From Scortum barcoo (Eukaryota > Chordata > Actinopteri > Centrarchiformes > Terapontidae): a DNA stretch of 64,000 nucleotides. The stretch covers positions 22,302,143 to 22,366,142 of the forward strand of contig CM041531.1 in NCBI GenBank assembly GCA_023238725.1, in the 5' to 3' direction. The notes beneath the pieces are model-generated. The model saw only the letters and a program-made list of their open reading frames with translations, was not told the DNA's origin and did no database searches. The position numbers and the translations under genes were made by a program. Below, piece after piece: positions 1 to 13,112 of the stretch (position 1 is its first letter; each line of letters starts with the position of its first letter).

Positions 1-2257
1 TCATCGTTATCCTTTTTTATTTTTTTCCAAATGCCTCTTGGCTCAATTGAAAAGAGTGTAATTATTTTCCTTAAAGCTGTACAGTTATACAGCTATTATT
101 TTGACTTTTGGCTCGACTTCAAACACTTTCATATCAAATCTAAACTTTATACTTAATGCTTCTTCTGTTTTCATCTTCTTTAAACAGATTTTAATAGTCT
201 GCAGTGTTATTCCCATTCAGTCAGTCAGTCTGTGACACTAGCAGTAAATCTATAGGTTATAGGTTATAGGTTATGGAGCTGCAGACTTCAACAAAAGATT
301 ATGTGAATTTCCCATTTGACAAATACGTAGTAACCAAAATGATCCCTCCATCCTGATGTCTTTTCCTCCTGTGTGTCCTGGTTTGGGTGAGCTAACTTGA
401 GAGTTTTAAGTAATAAAAAGACAATAACTTAGCCACATGATTTTGCTTACCTACACTGCTGTTAGCCTCTGCTGAAATTTAGAAGCCATTTTTACACAGG
501 ACTGTGGATTTTGTCCGCATTTCGAGCGTTTCTCCTGTCTGTGTGAGGAGTGTTTGAGCTTCGCCTCTTATGTGTTTGTGTAGTCTGTTTTCTTCCAGGC
601 CTTCATAGTATAGAGAAACATCCTTCCTGATGCACATTCCCCATATATGTTTTCATCCCATCTATAATTTTCTCATCCTGATTACTGTGAATATACGTTG
701 ATCTGTCCTAGGAGAGGGATCCCTCTTGTGTTGGCATTCCCGAGTTTTCTTGCTCTTTTTTCCTTGTTAAATGGTTTTCTGGGGGCAGTTTTTCTTTATC
801 CAAATGGAGACTTTGTCTGAATAGACTGCAAAGCCCCTCGGGGCAAATTTATGATATTGGGCTATATTAATAAATAATTACTTGACTTGAACTAACTGAC
901 TACAGAAATACCAACTCATGGTAAAGAGAGGATAAATGACCACAGTGACCAATAACATTGGAACTATATTAAAAACTCTCAACATATCCTTTAATGATAG
1001 AAAAAAAAGCACACTATGTATTGAGTTAGTTATTTTTCATTAACTCTTCTGACGATTTGTTTGTGGCCAGGCCACAACTCCATGACTGCGAATGTGTTCT
1101 CTAACAAATGAAAATTGCCACAGTGCCCTTTTTGTCTCTGACTTGTCATGTTTCCTGCAGGTTGTCTACACAAAGATGTCCAGTTTTTAATTGGGGACCA
1201 AATCCACCTCTGTCCAAACAAAACCTACCAAATTACCAAGTCAAACATCTCAAATATCAAAGTATGTAAAAAAGTAATCATAAAAGGAAAATAAAAATGC
1301 TGCATTAACTAAATCAAACAGAAAAAACACATACACATACACATAATAAACCACAGAACCTGTTCAACTTGCTGTCAAGGGGCAATCTTATAAACTTGTT
1401 CAGCTTTTCATCAGTAATGCTCTGTGACATCCTCGCTCCTTGGCTCCCCACTGAAGTAGACTTGAAAGCTCCAGGATATCAGGGGAATATTGTGGTGTAA
1501 TTACTAAGTGATAACACTGAAACCATCGTCATTAGGAGAGTGTCTTTTCTCCTCTGTTGTCTCCTCTCCTGTTGAACAGAGCACTTTTCAAAGCTGTTAA
1601 ATCATTTTTTTGCTTACTCACCCACTGAGCCTGAGCTTGCTTGCAGTGAACTCTCTGCTCCATTCAAAATCTCTTTAAGTTCAGGCGGAGAACAGAAGAC
1701 TCCCACGCCCAAACGCATGCAGGATACACATAACAGTCTTGTACAAACACATACCAAATATGTAGATGTATGTATTTTGATAGGATAAGTAAAAGCAATA
1801 AACATATTGTCCACCCACACGCTTACACACACACACACACACATACCGTACACACTATCTGATTATTTCTGGTTTTAAAGTACTTGCTCCACTGGTTTTA
1901 TTCCCACTTGAACGTGTGTTGTTTGACGTGCATTTGATGCTGTGCGATGTAGAAGTGTGTGTTTTTGTATGTGTGTGTGTGTGTTACTCTCGCCTCGGCC
2001 CAGGGTTCCCAGTGACAGTGTGGTTCAGACAGAAGAGGGTTGGATGTTAAATCCCAGTGCTCTTCTCTTGCTGGTTCAGAGATGTGGAGCCAGCAAGACA
2101 CTCGATGTGTCACACACACGCATGCACACACACACACGTACGACTTTGCTGGTTGTATTTTTGTAGTTTGCTGAGATACCCGGCTGAATTTAAAGAATCA
2201 GCAGAAACTAGTCAGTGTGTCACGCTAATTATAACTGCTGTGTTGTCATATGGACTA
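1..2257. other. Non-coding stretch, no gene seen
   Basis: AT-rich sequence without a convincing reading frame. It contains a short 7-bp tandem repeat (251-276) and CA/TG patches at 1825-1843, 1971-1982 and 2110-2137. The frames that cross the CA/TG patches are Cys/Val- or His/Thr-rich products of the simple repeat, not genes. I see no promoter, RNA gene or known repeat that I can name here. Confidence 0.6.
251..276. repeat. 7-bp tandem repeat (TATAGGT)3.7
   Basis: Three full copies of TATAGGT followed by a partial TATGG. This is an ordinary short minisatellite with no visible link to a gene. Confidence 0.85.
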
Positions 2258-2410
2258 TCTAGAGGTGTCTCCAAGCCATATGGGATATGAAGTTCCTCGA
2301 CTGTCTTCTGGATCAGTCCTCGGTTCTCCCCCTGCTAAAAATACCTTCTCAAGGGATCCAGAAGGCATCCTGATCAGATGCTTGAACCATCTGAACCAGC
2401 CCTGATTCCT
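2258..2410 (-). pseudogene. LINE ORF2 C-terminal fragment (APE-type non-LTR retrotransposon)
   Basis: The minus-strand frame reads RWFKHLIRMPSGSLEKVF and then a stretch containing EPRTDPEDS. This resembles the conserved C-terminal tail of a very common fish LINE reverse transcriptase (pattern RWFGH-x-RMP-x-G-x-L, followed by an R/P-rich GRPRTRW-like segment). Only about 50 residues remain. No reverse-transcriptase or endonuclease domain lies next to it, so it is a dead fragment, and it has drifted away from the consensus at several usually fixed positions. From memory the family is one of the RTE/L2-like fish LINEs, possibly the same as the endonuclease fragment at 54.5-55.1 kb on the same strand. 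I could not determine the family more closely. Confidence 0.6.
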
Positions 2411-5400
2411 CTTCCAGCCCCTCGTTCCTGCCGCTGTGGGTGAGCCCTGACACATTGTGAAGAAGGCTCATTTTGATCACTTTCTAGTCACACTCTTTCA
2501 GTCTATACCCAGAGCTCATGTCCAGAGGTGAGGGATGAACATAGACTATCCAGTAAATTGAGATTTTTGCTTTCAGGCTCAGGCTCAGCTCCCTCTGAAG
2601 GACACATGCACTCACAGAAACTGCACTAATCCACTTACAGCAGCAATTCAGTCTCAACCCAAAAGCAGCAGTCCACCATCTTGCAGAAGATGGCCTCTAC
2701 TGTGGGGATGGTGTAGGTCATAATTTTCATTTACAACCCTCTTCTTATTTTTATAGTGTACAAAAATGAACTCAATACATCACCTCATATTGAGCTGAAG
2801 TGATAGAATATAATGGCAGAGTGGGAATTAAAGAATTTCAGGGACATTAATATGCGGCTCATTATGAATAATTAAGGTCAACCAGCTGCATGCTAGCAAG
2901 CTAATCCACAGATTTTTGCAGGCCCAGATTCAAAGTGATAAGGGTTAATCTGAGTTACACTATGTTGCAGGCCAATTATGGGCCCATGCCATCCTCATAA
3001 CTGGGTCCAGAGGGAGTAAGCTTCAAAATCTAATCTCTGTTTTAACAAGCAAAACTTTAAATCTGCTGGAGACTTTACTCATTATTGAGTGGCCCTTAAC
3101 TTAAGTTGTTGCATACATTGAACTGACAGCTGACCAAGACAACGTTCGTGGCATTGTCACATTTTCTCTCTCATATTCCCACATTATAACATGCACACAC
3201 ACACACGCAAGCGGAGCGACAACAACCACATTGCACACAGAAATAGCTCTCAGAGAAAGCAAACAGAACTCGGTGAAGCCACACAGTCTTGTTAGATAAA
3301 CACACACACGGCTAACAGTTGAAACATCCACTCGTTCCGCTCCCCGTCTCTGTCAACAGTCCACGAGACTTAATCAAACTCAAACAGTGTTAAGCCCTTG
3401 TCACCCTTTCATCCTCAGACTGGGAAGACGACAGACATTAAATTCCAATTTATTAATTGTTCCGACTGCATAACAATACTGGAGCAAAATCTTCTGTGTT
3501 TATTTATGCTGTTTCATTATCGAGGTAGTGTAGAGGCCGCTTTTTGGTATTAACTGAGCAATCGTCATATAATTTTTATATTTTGTGTTTATATGCCAAC
3601 GTACTGGCAAAGAAGGTCAAATAAGAGAATAAGGAACAAACATGAAGAGGAAGACAGAGGAAAAATGAGGAGGGAGTCAAAAGCTAATGATACAGTAAAT
3701 ATCACACCTGAGGTGACAAAAAAAGAGAGGGAGAGGTAAAGAAAAAAGCCCAGTCTCAGAAGTGTGAAGAGAGAGAGTAAGTGGGTTTGAGAAGCACGGG
3801 GCAAAAAAGTGGGAGATGGGAAGGGATGGGAGGGTGACAGTAGCTGAAATGATGGCCACCCATGCGCTCCTCTAATATGAGGCACAAATGGATCTGCCTT
3901 TTATCCCAGCAATGCACACACCATCCATAAAGCCCTGTCAAACCAAAGAGGGTAGCTCATTTATGCGATGCTGCAAACATGCGCGCCAAGGCATGCGCGC
4001 ATACACAGACACACACACGCGCACACACACGGGTGGCAAGCTCATTTATGATGCTGTTTATTACCATTATCACCAGACGAGAGAAAGCGAGCAAGAGCCA
4101 GGCTGCATTTCGCCCCTTGACGCCCATCATCATCGTCTGAGTCTCAGGTGTTTATCGAGCTGTCACTTTGCAGGAGGCCCAGCAGGCGTCCCGACACTCC
4201 TTCCCTCATTGTCCCCTCTCTTTTGCTCACTCTCCATTGCACTCCTTTGTTGTTTCTATCACTCTCTGCATTTGTTTCTCTTCTCTGTCGTGACATTTCT
4301 CCTATATATCTTGGTCTCATTTTCAGGCTGCCTCCTCCTCCTTGCCTCGTGCCCATCTTTTCTTTTTAATTTCTTCATTTTGCTGTTTGGTCACCGTGGT
4401 GACAGCAACGCCTCTCACTTTGCTCGATATTTTGTTTACAGATCTGTCTATTTTCTGGGCTTACTCATGCAATTTCAGAGGGGAAACCGTGCTGTTTAAG
4501 CTTTTAATGATCTCAGAAACAGTTTTTCCTGTGGTTCAATCACTCCCTGGTGCATTTTTATCACTCAGGTAAAACATTGTGGGTCTAATTTAGGTGTTGC
4601 GCTTATCAAAATTCAGCAACTGGGCCATTTTGGTGCCCATTATTTTGAAAGGCAATTACCGTGTGTGATAATTATGTTAATGGACAATTAAGAGAGACTA
4701 ACTTTATCATGGTATAATTGGGGATCGACTGAGCTTTCTGCATTGGCAGCTATTAGGGGTAAAGCTTGCGCTTGAGGCGATACACTGTGGCTTCACTCCA
4801 TTTAAATCTTTCAAATATAACTCTCTCAGCATCCGATATATATATAAATACTCGTAGCAAAAATAGTAATTGTATTGACTATAATTCCACCTTCTCATGT
4901 AAAAAAACTGCCAAATCCATCTTCTACATTTAAACTGGAGCTTTCCTTCAGTTTCCAGTGCAATAAGTTTCAATGCAATAGTTTCAATGCAATGCGATAT
5001 TTCATTATACATCTGACACAGTATATATTGGACAGCTTTTAGGGTGAAATCAGACTCTGTTTATACATTGAATCTGTATCTTTCTGGAAAAGAAAATTCA
5101 CATGTTAATGCAGATGTAAATGCATGCTGAACACATTAGGTTTGGGAAGTTGTAGCAGTAGCTGCCTTGCAAAAATGAATGAATGATTCCCGTCCTTTGG
5201 TTACTTTGACCTGGGGTGCACCAGCCCAGCCAACTAATTTGCATATTAATACACAATCACAATGACTGTCAAATGAAGGTAACGAGAACGCTTATTGATA
5301 CCAGCTGTAAACGCAAAGGCCCTGGGATCTGATTTCATTATCTAGATAATTTATCCAGATACAGAGCACATGTCAACACCAGGTGTAAAGATGTCATGTG

Positions 5401-5989
5401 GGGGTGGGGGGGGGTCAAGCCATGTAAAAATTATTTTTCTTGTACTTCTAATGCAGCATAAGGTTGTGAGAAAATCTATTTTGGCTCAGCGATGCTGAGT
5501 GTATTCTGATATCAAAGTCTGACACTGATGCTCATTTCACACACATAATTGACACTGAGCAGGTTTGGTTTGGGGCAATGAAGAACACAACACGTGTGTA
5601 TTACCAGGCTGATAGTCTTTCTGTCTTGGGCCATGTTGTCGATTCTTGTTAGTAGTTTTTCTGTTTGACTGTCTCCTAGGTATATCGTGGACTCGTGGAT
5701 ATAGGTACTAATGTGTGCCAGATGTTCTATATGTTATAATACGTTATCCCAGGAGTGAATAATGGGAGGCCCTTGGGTGAGAAGGACACGACATGGAGCT
5801 GAGTGAAATCTCAGAGAGTAGGTCTTTTGATATTCGTTCTTCGAGGTGTCCCTGATATGTACCTGTTGTTATCTGCAACAGTCCTATCTATGGCTTGAAC
5901 GCACACACTATGCCATACAGCATGCTATGGAAGAATGCATAAAGAGTCTTCAATGCAACTTGGTGTCACAGAGAAAAGCATCCCAACAA
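2411..5989. other. Non-coding stretch with alternating purine-rich and pyrimidine-rich tracts
   Basis: No gene seen. The plus strand is purine-rich at about 3600-3860 and pyrimidine-rich at about 4195-4380. The longest open frames in the interval (one of about 200 codons over 3888-4499) are Leu/Ser/Pro/Phe-rich and run through these biased tracts and a CA patch at 4008-4030, which is the signature of composition and not of coding. A short G run lies at 5399-5413. The part around 5290-5390 may be an old MITE, but I could not find matching ends. Confidence 0.5.
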
Positions 5990-6720
5990 CTCTCCTGCTT
6001 TCTAATTGTTGCCTTCAGGCTCTTCTTTTGCATTTACACTGCCCTCTTTCTGTTGATTTGCTGGTCCATATTTCTTTCTATTTCTCTCTTTACCTTCAAG
6101 TCACCTTTCCCTCAGTTGTGCCACTATTCATCTCTTTTCTCTCAAGCCATCAAATCCTCATCTCCCCCTTTTTAATTTTAATGCCTCTCCCTCCTCTTTC
6201 TTTTTCATCATCTCATCCTCCCCTTTTCCTGTTCTTTTTTGCCCTCCTTCTCTCCTTTTCTTCTCTCTCAAGCTGTAAGCTCTCAGATGGAGTTAAAAAC
6301 GTCCCGTCGCCTCTGTTTTCCTCTCCTTTCTCTCACTCTCTTTTCCTTTCTGTTCTTTTCCTATTTTGTCCTCATTCATTTTTGGGTTGATCTTATCATT
6401 GCGCCATCTTCTGTTTTACCCTCTCTACATCTCGCAATCCATCACCCACCCTCTAATCCTCTTCTTTTACATCTCCCTCCGTCTCCATCTGTTCCTCTCT
6501 CCCGGTTTCCTTTCTTGCTTCCGTCTCTGTGGGTCCCGAAGGAGCGCCACGTGGGGAAGAAATATTTTCTGCCAGTGTCTCTCTTTTGCTTATCCCTCCA
6601 CTCGTTCCCTCGCGCCCGCCCAGTCCCTGAGGCTTCAGATTCTCGTCTCCCTCTTTCCTCCTCTGTCCCCGTGTCTCTGTCCCCCCCTCCCTCTTCGTTC
6701 CTGTGCTCCCATGGGTGCAG
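5990..6720 (+). repeat. Pyrimidine-rich tract of about 700 bp
   Basis: The plus strand is dominated by C and T over several hundred bases (runs such as tctctttt, cctccctc and ttttcttct). Every frame across it is Ser/Leu/Pro/Phe-rich on plus and Arg/Glu/Gly-rich on minus. It is followed at about 6820-6900 by a purine-rich stretch. Such tracts are usual in fish intergenic DNA and can adopt triplex structures. The overlapping open frames here are by-products of the bias. Confidence 0.6.
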
Positions 6721-9326
6721 GTGGTAGAGGATGATGCTTGGCTTTGATTGCTGCATGGCTCCAGGCATTCCCGGGGCAGAGTAGCTGTGGAGCTTCAGTC
6801 TGCTGGATGTAGTGGTAAATAATCCCGACTGGGGAGAGAGGAACAGAGAGGCGCTCTGGAGGGGAAGAAGGAAGGAAGGGAGTGAATGTGTGTGCATGGG
6901 TAGGAATTTTTGTGTGTGTGTGTGTGTGTAGATGGGGATTTTAGGTTGGAAGGGAAGTATTATCGCCAATCCACTTTTTGGATGGGTGATAGATTGTTTT
7001 TGGCCACAATTAAGAAGAAGAAACACATATCACACAACTCTTATGCTAATGACTATATTCGCTGATATATTGTTTAATCAACTACATTATGTAAGCGACA
7101 GCTTTGACTTTCATTTACTTTGACTGTAATGATAATGGTTGCATAAAGCATGTGTTGGAGTATTATTATATATGACAGCCTTCAAACCTTTCATACATAC
7201 AAGGTATACACAGTATGAGTATGGTCTCAGTAATTTAATGAATTTCTCTTCAAACTGTGACTTTGTTTTTGCTGATTTACATTCACACTGCTGCTGGTTG
7301 GGACCTGCAAACAAATGTTTTATTCATCACTGACTCCCGAGCAAAGTCATCTTAACGCTAATCAAATGGTGGAGGAGAAAAGACTTTAAGATGACAAAAT
7401 TTCCACTGGTTTAATAGAATATTCTCTGTATGACCTGCCTGTTGCCTTTTTAGAGGGAGGTTTGAGATTTTTTTTTAATGAGACACAAGTTTGGAGTTTA
7501 GAAATACAAGTGAATGTCCTCTCAGATGTGAGGTTACCTTTATGCTCTAAATTGAGGAGGAATATGAGACGTCATGTGTGATATGTTTAGAATATATTAG
7601 CACCAATGCCAATTGGATGCCAATGCCTCATTTTCTTTTTTTTTTTTACAGAACTGTGGATAAAGGTTGGCAAGCTGGCACACCTGCTGACTGAGAGACA
7701 CAATTGGTACAAACTTAAATTATACTCTCTAACAAATATGTGGTCTTATCATTACAGTGCACATCATGTATATGCATATGACATAACATTATTTTAATGT
7801 TTTCTCAGCTACAAAATAAGTTTGTTACATGGCTCATTACATTTCTTTTCTTACTCTGCCTTACTTCATGAAAGGTGCCCAAATCCAAATCCTCAGCAGT
7901 CTCCCCATCCATACTTTCTCATCCAAACGATTCATTTGTAGAAAAACTGCCCAAAATCCACAGTGTTTGTTCTGAACAGCAAAAATGCACTGTAATGTTC
8001 AGACTCTTCCAAGGTTACAGTCTTTTTGGTACCAACATTTTCTCTTTCAGTATGAATACACACAACTTTCAGGATGAAGATACCCACAGACTTTGACTCA
8101 GAACAAATACTCCAAAAGCTCTCTCGAGTATTGTACTGAGATGAACTTGAGAAACACCCAAATCCATATATTCATTCAATCCATTCCCATAATGTGATGG
8201 TGAACAGATGTGAACAGATTTTTGTAACCACATGACTGATACATGGAGACACACACACACACACACTTGCCCTGTTCTCTAAATGAAATCCAAAGCAACA
8301 CACACAAACAAATTAACGCACAAAAGAACTGTAGATTAAAAATAAATAACACAGGCGGCATTCATAAGTATAAAAGCTATTAATATTTCAAATGTTATCT
8401 TTGTGTTTAGCTTTTCCATTCTTAAATACTTAATACTGTGATCCCCTTAATTTGGCAACAAGCTCCCTGAGAGTAATATCTTTTATTATGCATCATTTCA
8501 AATCCCAGAAGGAGTAACAAAAATTGTGGGATACAAAAGTTGTAATGTGAGTACAATTAAGGATAAATTGTGCAATTACAGCTCAAACATTAAAAAGCTT
8601 GTTGTGAAAAAAAAACACCCTGGCTTCGCTAAAAATGGGAACATCTTGGTTGTGCTTTAGAGAAAGCATTCACAAAAGGAGCCTTTTGATTATGTTATTG
8701 GCCAGTAATAATGGCAAAGACTGAACCAAAGCTCTTTTAGAGTCCAAACTCTTGTACAGCGCACTGGCATAAACATACAGTTGCTATAATAAAGGAATGA
8801 GGGGGTTTGATATTTCAAAATGCAGGCATTTCCAAGAACTCCTGGCCAAGATTAGATAGAGATGCATTTGATTTTCCTGGCTGGACAAATATGAAATCAA
8901 ACACTTCACACTTTCTTGAAACTCATATTTTGTGGGTTCAAAAGTACCAAAATGAGATGTGGTGACACACAGTAGAGTCCTTAATAACTACCACCCTGAA
9001 CCTTGTGTTGTATTTATGTACTGCAGTACATGCTGATGGTATTGTAATCTGTTTACATAGTGGCTTAAATATCAGAGTACAAGATCTAGAGGTTTAGAAA
9101 TAAATCAGCCAATGTCAGCCAAGGGGTTTTCAAGAGGATTTTCAAGAGTCAAACAAACTCAGCTCTCAGTCAGCTCAGTCTTCTGCTGAATTTGCTGAAG
9201 CTGTTCAGGTGAAATAATAATAATAATAAAAAATAAAGTTTTATAAGGTTTTTAATTCATATGCAAAATAAAACATTTAAGGATAAACCTCATCGAGAGA
9301 TTTACTCATTATAATATTATTATTAT
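6721..9326. other. Non-coding stretch, no gene seen
   Basis: AT-rich DNA with a TG patch at 6912-6929 and a CA patch at 8251-8267. A T-run ending in ACAG at 7636-7650 resembles a splice acceptor, but no plausible exon follows it. I recognise no repeat in this interval. Confidence 0.5.
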
Positions 9327-9566
9327 CCATACATTATCTATTCCTGCTTTATCCTGACACACAGGGGTTGCAGGGGGTGCTATCTTGGGCGAGAGGCAGG
9401 GTACACTCTGGACTGGATGCCAGTCAGTCACAGAAGGCTGACATAGAGAGACAAACCACTCACATTCACACCTAGGGGTAATTTAGAGTCACCAGTTAAC
9501 CTGGAGTACCCAGAGAGAACCCATGCAGGCACAGGGAGAACATGCAAACTCCAAATGCAAAAAGAC
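9327..9566. mobile_element. Widespread fish retroposon/LINE-tail repeat, degraded
   Basis: The stretch gggcgagaggcagggtacac, then gacaaaccactcacattcac, then gggagaacatgcaaactcc is a string I recognise as a very abundant teleost repeat, known from SINE or LINE 3' regions. The usual segment between the 'accagttaacct' part and the 'ggagtaccc' part is deleted here. No open frame is expected in this part of the element. The exact family is unresolved; L2-related tails are the likeliest source. Confidence 0.6.
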
Positions 9567-10177
9567 TGACTGACACAGAATATAATCCAGAGCAAGAAAT
9601 AACTGATGTGAAAACAAGCGTAACGTGCCATAAATGCAATGCATACATTTGCAAGGTGCATGCAACAATCTGCACATTTTGTCCAACATGTGCATGAGAA
9701 AAAACACCACTGAAGTTTGAGTTAACTCCACCAAGTTTAGAAGCCTGATTTTATATCAGATTTCAGTTTTTTTCTGTTATCAGAAAAAACACTGATAGAC
9801 TGATGAACATTATAATGTCATGGTTCTTGTTAGTTGTTGTGGTAACTTCGGCTTTGAAAAAGACCACTCGACAACTTGCTGTTGCTCATATGAGCTTTAT
9901 CTATAACTTGCAAAAGGCATTCTCTTGTACACCTGAGGCTCACACTGCTCAAAATGTGAAACACATAGGCAAAACAACGCGAGAGGGAAAACACGGGAAA
10001 AAGCATCTCTTGCACAGCAAACAGCTACCCCCCAGCAGAGTATAAGTAGTTAAACCATTTTATAGTGCTCATATTACAACAGTTGTTCTTTAATGTATTA
10101 AGATATTGATCTTGGAATATTGTGAAATTGTTAAGTGTAGTGTTGAGATAATTTCCTTTGTACACAAATAAAATCTT
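9567..10177. other. Non-coding stretch, no gene seen
   Basis: No convincing reading frame, RNA gene or recognisable repeat. The open frames of 60-80 codons are at the level expected by chance. Confidence 0.5.
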
Positions 10178-10179
10178 CC

Positions 10180-10523
10180 CGGTCACTTTTGACCAGGAAC
10201 ACAAAAGGTGTTACTTTATGTGACTGTTTAAAAATTTTAAATGGTTTCAAAACAAATGTCGTTGGTAACTTTGACCCAAAGTAGTCTGTGATAAACAGTA
10301 TTCTATGTTTCATCTGATTATTTCTTAAAGTCAAAATAATCCAGAAATTATGTTTTTATTAGAACTCGAATTCAAGATGTATAAGCTCAGATCTATGAGG
10401 CACAAGAAATAGTGATAAAATATGTATTATTACAGTTTTTATGATGAGTCTTAATGGAACGGTCATTTTTGACCGGGAACACAAAATTCGTTTAACATGA
10501 AATGAACACAACATGAGGGTTAA
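10180..10523. mobile_element. Dispersed repeat with paired GGTCA-TGACC palindromes
   Basis: Two direct copies of a 27-bp unit (10180-10206 and 10460-10486) agree at 25 of 27 positions and are 280 bp apart. Each unit holds the palindrome GGTCA-N4-TGACC. The right edge ends in catgagggttaatgg, a string typical of a common fish repeat whose ends combine 'aaccctcatgttgtgtt' with such 'gacc' palindromes. I infer an old non-autonomous DNA element. Its left end is not visible, so the boundaries are approximate. Confidence 0.45.
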
Positions 10524-12643
10524 TGGATCAAAGTAAAGCTTAAAATAAAGTCCATTTGTGACCGGTGGACAGTTTAACCAGTCACTCTCTGATAATGTTT
10601 TCACATAAGGTATTTTTAGGGGCTGCAGAGATGAGTATCTGGTATTTTACAGAGAAAAAAAAAATCTAATAAATATAGAAAGGAGAGAAAAAAACAAACA
10701 AAAAAAGCACAAGTTTGTGTAACAGTATATTTCTCCATCCCTGTGGTCTTAGCAACCAAAGATTAAGAGCAGTGATTTATTTTTAGAAGATAAATAAATG
10801 CACAGAAATCTGGTATAATTGTGTAAAACCAGAAACCATGCTCCCTTGCCAGAACAATGATTGACACTACGCAGTATCCTGACCTCCCCTGCACCAGCCC
10901 TGCATCACTGAGATTCAAAGAAAACCAGGAGCCACAGTTGGAAAGAAGGGTCATCAGATGAGCTGCAGCTGCCATCTCATCAGCTCACACAAACATCAAC
11001 TCTGCTTTGTCAGAGGCAGAAAAGGTCACTGGAAACAACACCGGAGGCTTCTTGAGGTAACACTTTCGCTCCCGCGTGCTTTCTCCACCTCTCTGCTATC
11101 TTTTGATTTTGACTCTGAAAGACCTCCTTGGCTACGTTGTGACTGTTTGGAGCCATCTGTGTACTAATCACTCATCCCAGGCTGATTTTTTTTGGTCCTG
11201 GGATATCACCTCTTCCCCCCCTTCTATGCTCAGTTTCTTGGCCTATGAATTTATTTCCACTGCCATTACAGATTCCTTCTATGTGAGCAGTGTGAATAGC
11301 ATATGTACACACAGGTCACGCAAGCGACCTACAAGTTGAAGACAAATTAAAATGAACACTCCACAACACATTGCAATTTGACTTTAGTATTATATTATAT
11401 TTAACTATATAGTCGCAAATAATTGTACTCATGCATTAGGTTAGAAATTCTTATAATAATAATTTAGAAAGTGGACAGACATACTCTTTGATTACAAATG
11501 ATTGTCATTAAGTATTGTCATGGTTTAGTTCAGATAAGGTCTTACTCACACAGGATGTGTCGTTACCCTCCATCCTCCTCAGGATGTTAAAAACACAGTG
11601 AACTGGATGGGACTGTAATGAGGAGCCACAACAAGAATTAAATGATCAGTGAACAAATGTACTTGGCTGTTGGTGAGAAAAAATGACTCAGTTATTAACA
11701 TCAGGACTCTGGAGGTCAGAGTGGCTGTCATAAATATCACTAACTTAAGGAGCCAGCATACATCAGAACAACTCATCAGATGCTTGAATATGATAAAAAA
11801 TAAAAAATAAAAAAACCCTCCTCATATCGTTCTGTAACTTTCCAAAACTCACAATCGAACATTCACACCCACTTCACTCCGTGATTGGCCAGCTGTGTGT
11901 AGATGAGAAAGGAACCAAGGAGTGAACGTGTCTCTCTCTTTGTAGCTCAATTTCTTCATTTGTTACACAACGATTTGTGGCACTTTTCATGTGAACAAGT
12001 GCAACACTGTGAAAGCCTTCCAGGGGAGACTGTCTAAAAATGTGTGCTATCTCAATATTTATAGTAACAATACATTACTTTGTATTATCTGCGTAGTTTG
12101 GGTCAGATTCTGCATGTATGTATCTTCCACATGAACAGATCCACGTCTACATTCTCTGAGCTCAAAACCATCCCACCACCATGAAGTAGTTCATCCACAT
12201 CTGTCTCTGTCTCTGATAAAACACTCCTTTGTTGAAACTACTTGCTCTTTTAGTCAGGATCTGTGCTCCTCTGTATTCTGTACTCTGCCCTCCACTGCTG
12301 TCACAAGCCATTTTCCCCATAGGAACTATTTTTGTGTAACGTTATTGTCCTGGCTTCTGTTCAGCTCATTCGCTCACAGCTGCCTATGCCACCTGATGAT
12401 CAAGAAATCTGCAAACAGTGGTTTTACAGTCAACTGTAAAAGTAGTGCATTTATCATGCCTAAGGCAGAGCTAATCTAGGATACATGTGATCAGCGCTGT
12501 ATAAAGTCACTGCTGTGTAATCTGGTGGGGAATACAAGAGTGTTCATTTTTTTCTTGAATGTAGGTTAGTGTTAGCCAACTTATGGCTCATAAGTACATC
12601 TCATTACTGCATGACTCAGTGTAATATCTACTGGCTGAAACGA
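10524..12643. other. Non-coding stretch, no gene seen
   Basis: AT-rich DNA with A-runs at about 10650-10710 and 11795-11815. I see no gene, RNA gene or nameable repeat. Confidence 0.5.
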
Positions 12644-12651
12644 GTTGTGAT

Positions 12652-13112
12652 TAGGGATGGGAATTGATAAGATTTCATTTATACCACAGATTTTCACTGT
12701 CAATGCAACAGTTTTATTATCTTGTCTGAAGATGCTGCAATTGCACAGCATTCAGGTTCATTTAGGTTTTCAGAGTTAAAGGAAAAAAGCCTGCTAAGCC
12801 TGCCTGCGTGGCACTAAAGTTATTATAACATAGGATATTTACCCTCTGTAATAGACATGCTGTTTGTTGCTTTTTTGTTGTTGTAAACTTAGTGCAACTC
12901 ATTCAAAGAATAGTTGGGCAAGTGAGTGAGTGAAGAAAGTTTTGTTGTGAAGTTATTGGGAGCTAGTTTTCGCCCTTGTTGTCTGACTCCTGTTTTGCAA
13001 CGTGCAACTGTCGACAAAACATGGCGGCATCGATAAAAGGAATTGATAAGCTGAGAGGCATATGAGTCTAGTGGATCAACTATTTGGAACCAGCTCTCAA
13101 GGCCCATCCCTA
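12652..13112. mobile_element. Non-autonomous hAT transposon (MITE), complete, with 8-bp target duplication
   Basis: The left end TAGGGATGGG and the right end CCCATCCCTA are perfect 10-bp terminal inverted repeats. The element is flanked on both sides by the identical 8-bp sequence GTTGTGAT (12644-12651 and 13113-13120), which is the target duplication length of hAT transposons. The 461-bp interior has no transposase frame, so it must have been moved in trans by a related autonomous element. The intact target duplication and ends show that it is complete, although the inner part of the inverted repeats has diverged. Confidence 0.92.

Noticed and set aside
3888..4499. 203-codon plus-strand open frame
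   Set aside because: It crosses a CA-rich patch and a pyrimidine-rich tract, is Leu/Ser/His/Thr biased, and has no recognisable domain. Equally long frames overlap it.
5040..5400. Possible old MITE (strings such as accaggtgtaaa and tctagataatttatccagat)
   Set aside because: It resembles a fish MITE from memory, but I found no matching inverted ends or target duplication.
5935..7026. Several overlapping open frames of 120-190 codons on both strands
   Set aside because: They lie in the pyrimidine-rich tract, which lacks stops in several frames at once. The products are Ser/Leu/Pro/Phe-rich or Arg/Glu/Gly-rich.
7630..7797. Acceptor-like T-run with ACAG followed by an open frame
   Set aside because: The following 48 codons are AT-driven, no donor is seen, and no domain was recognised.
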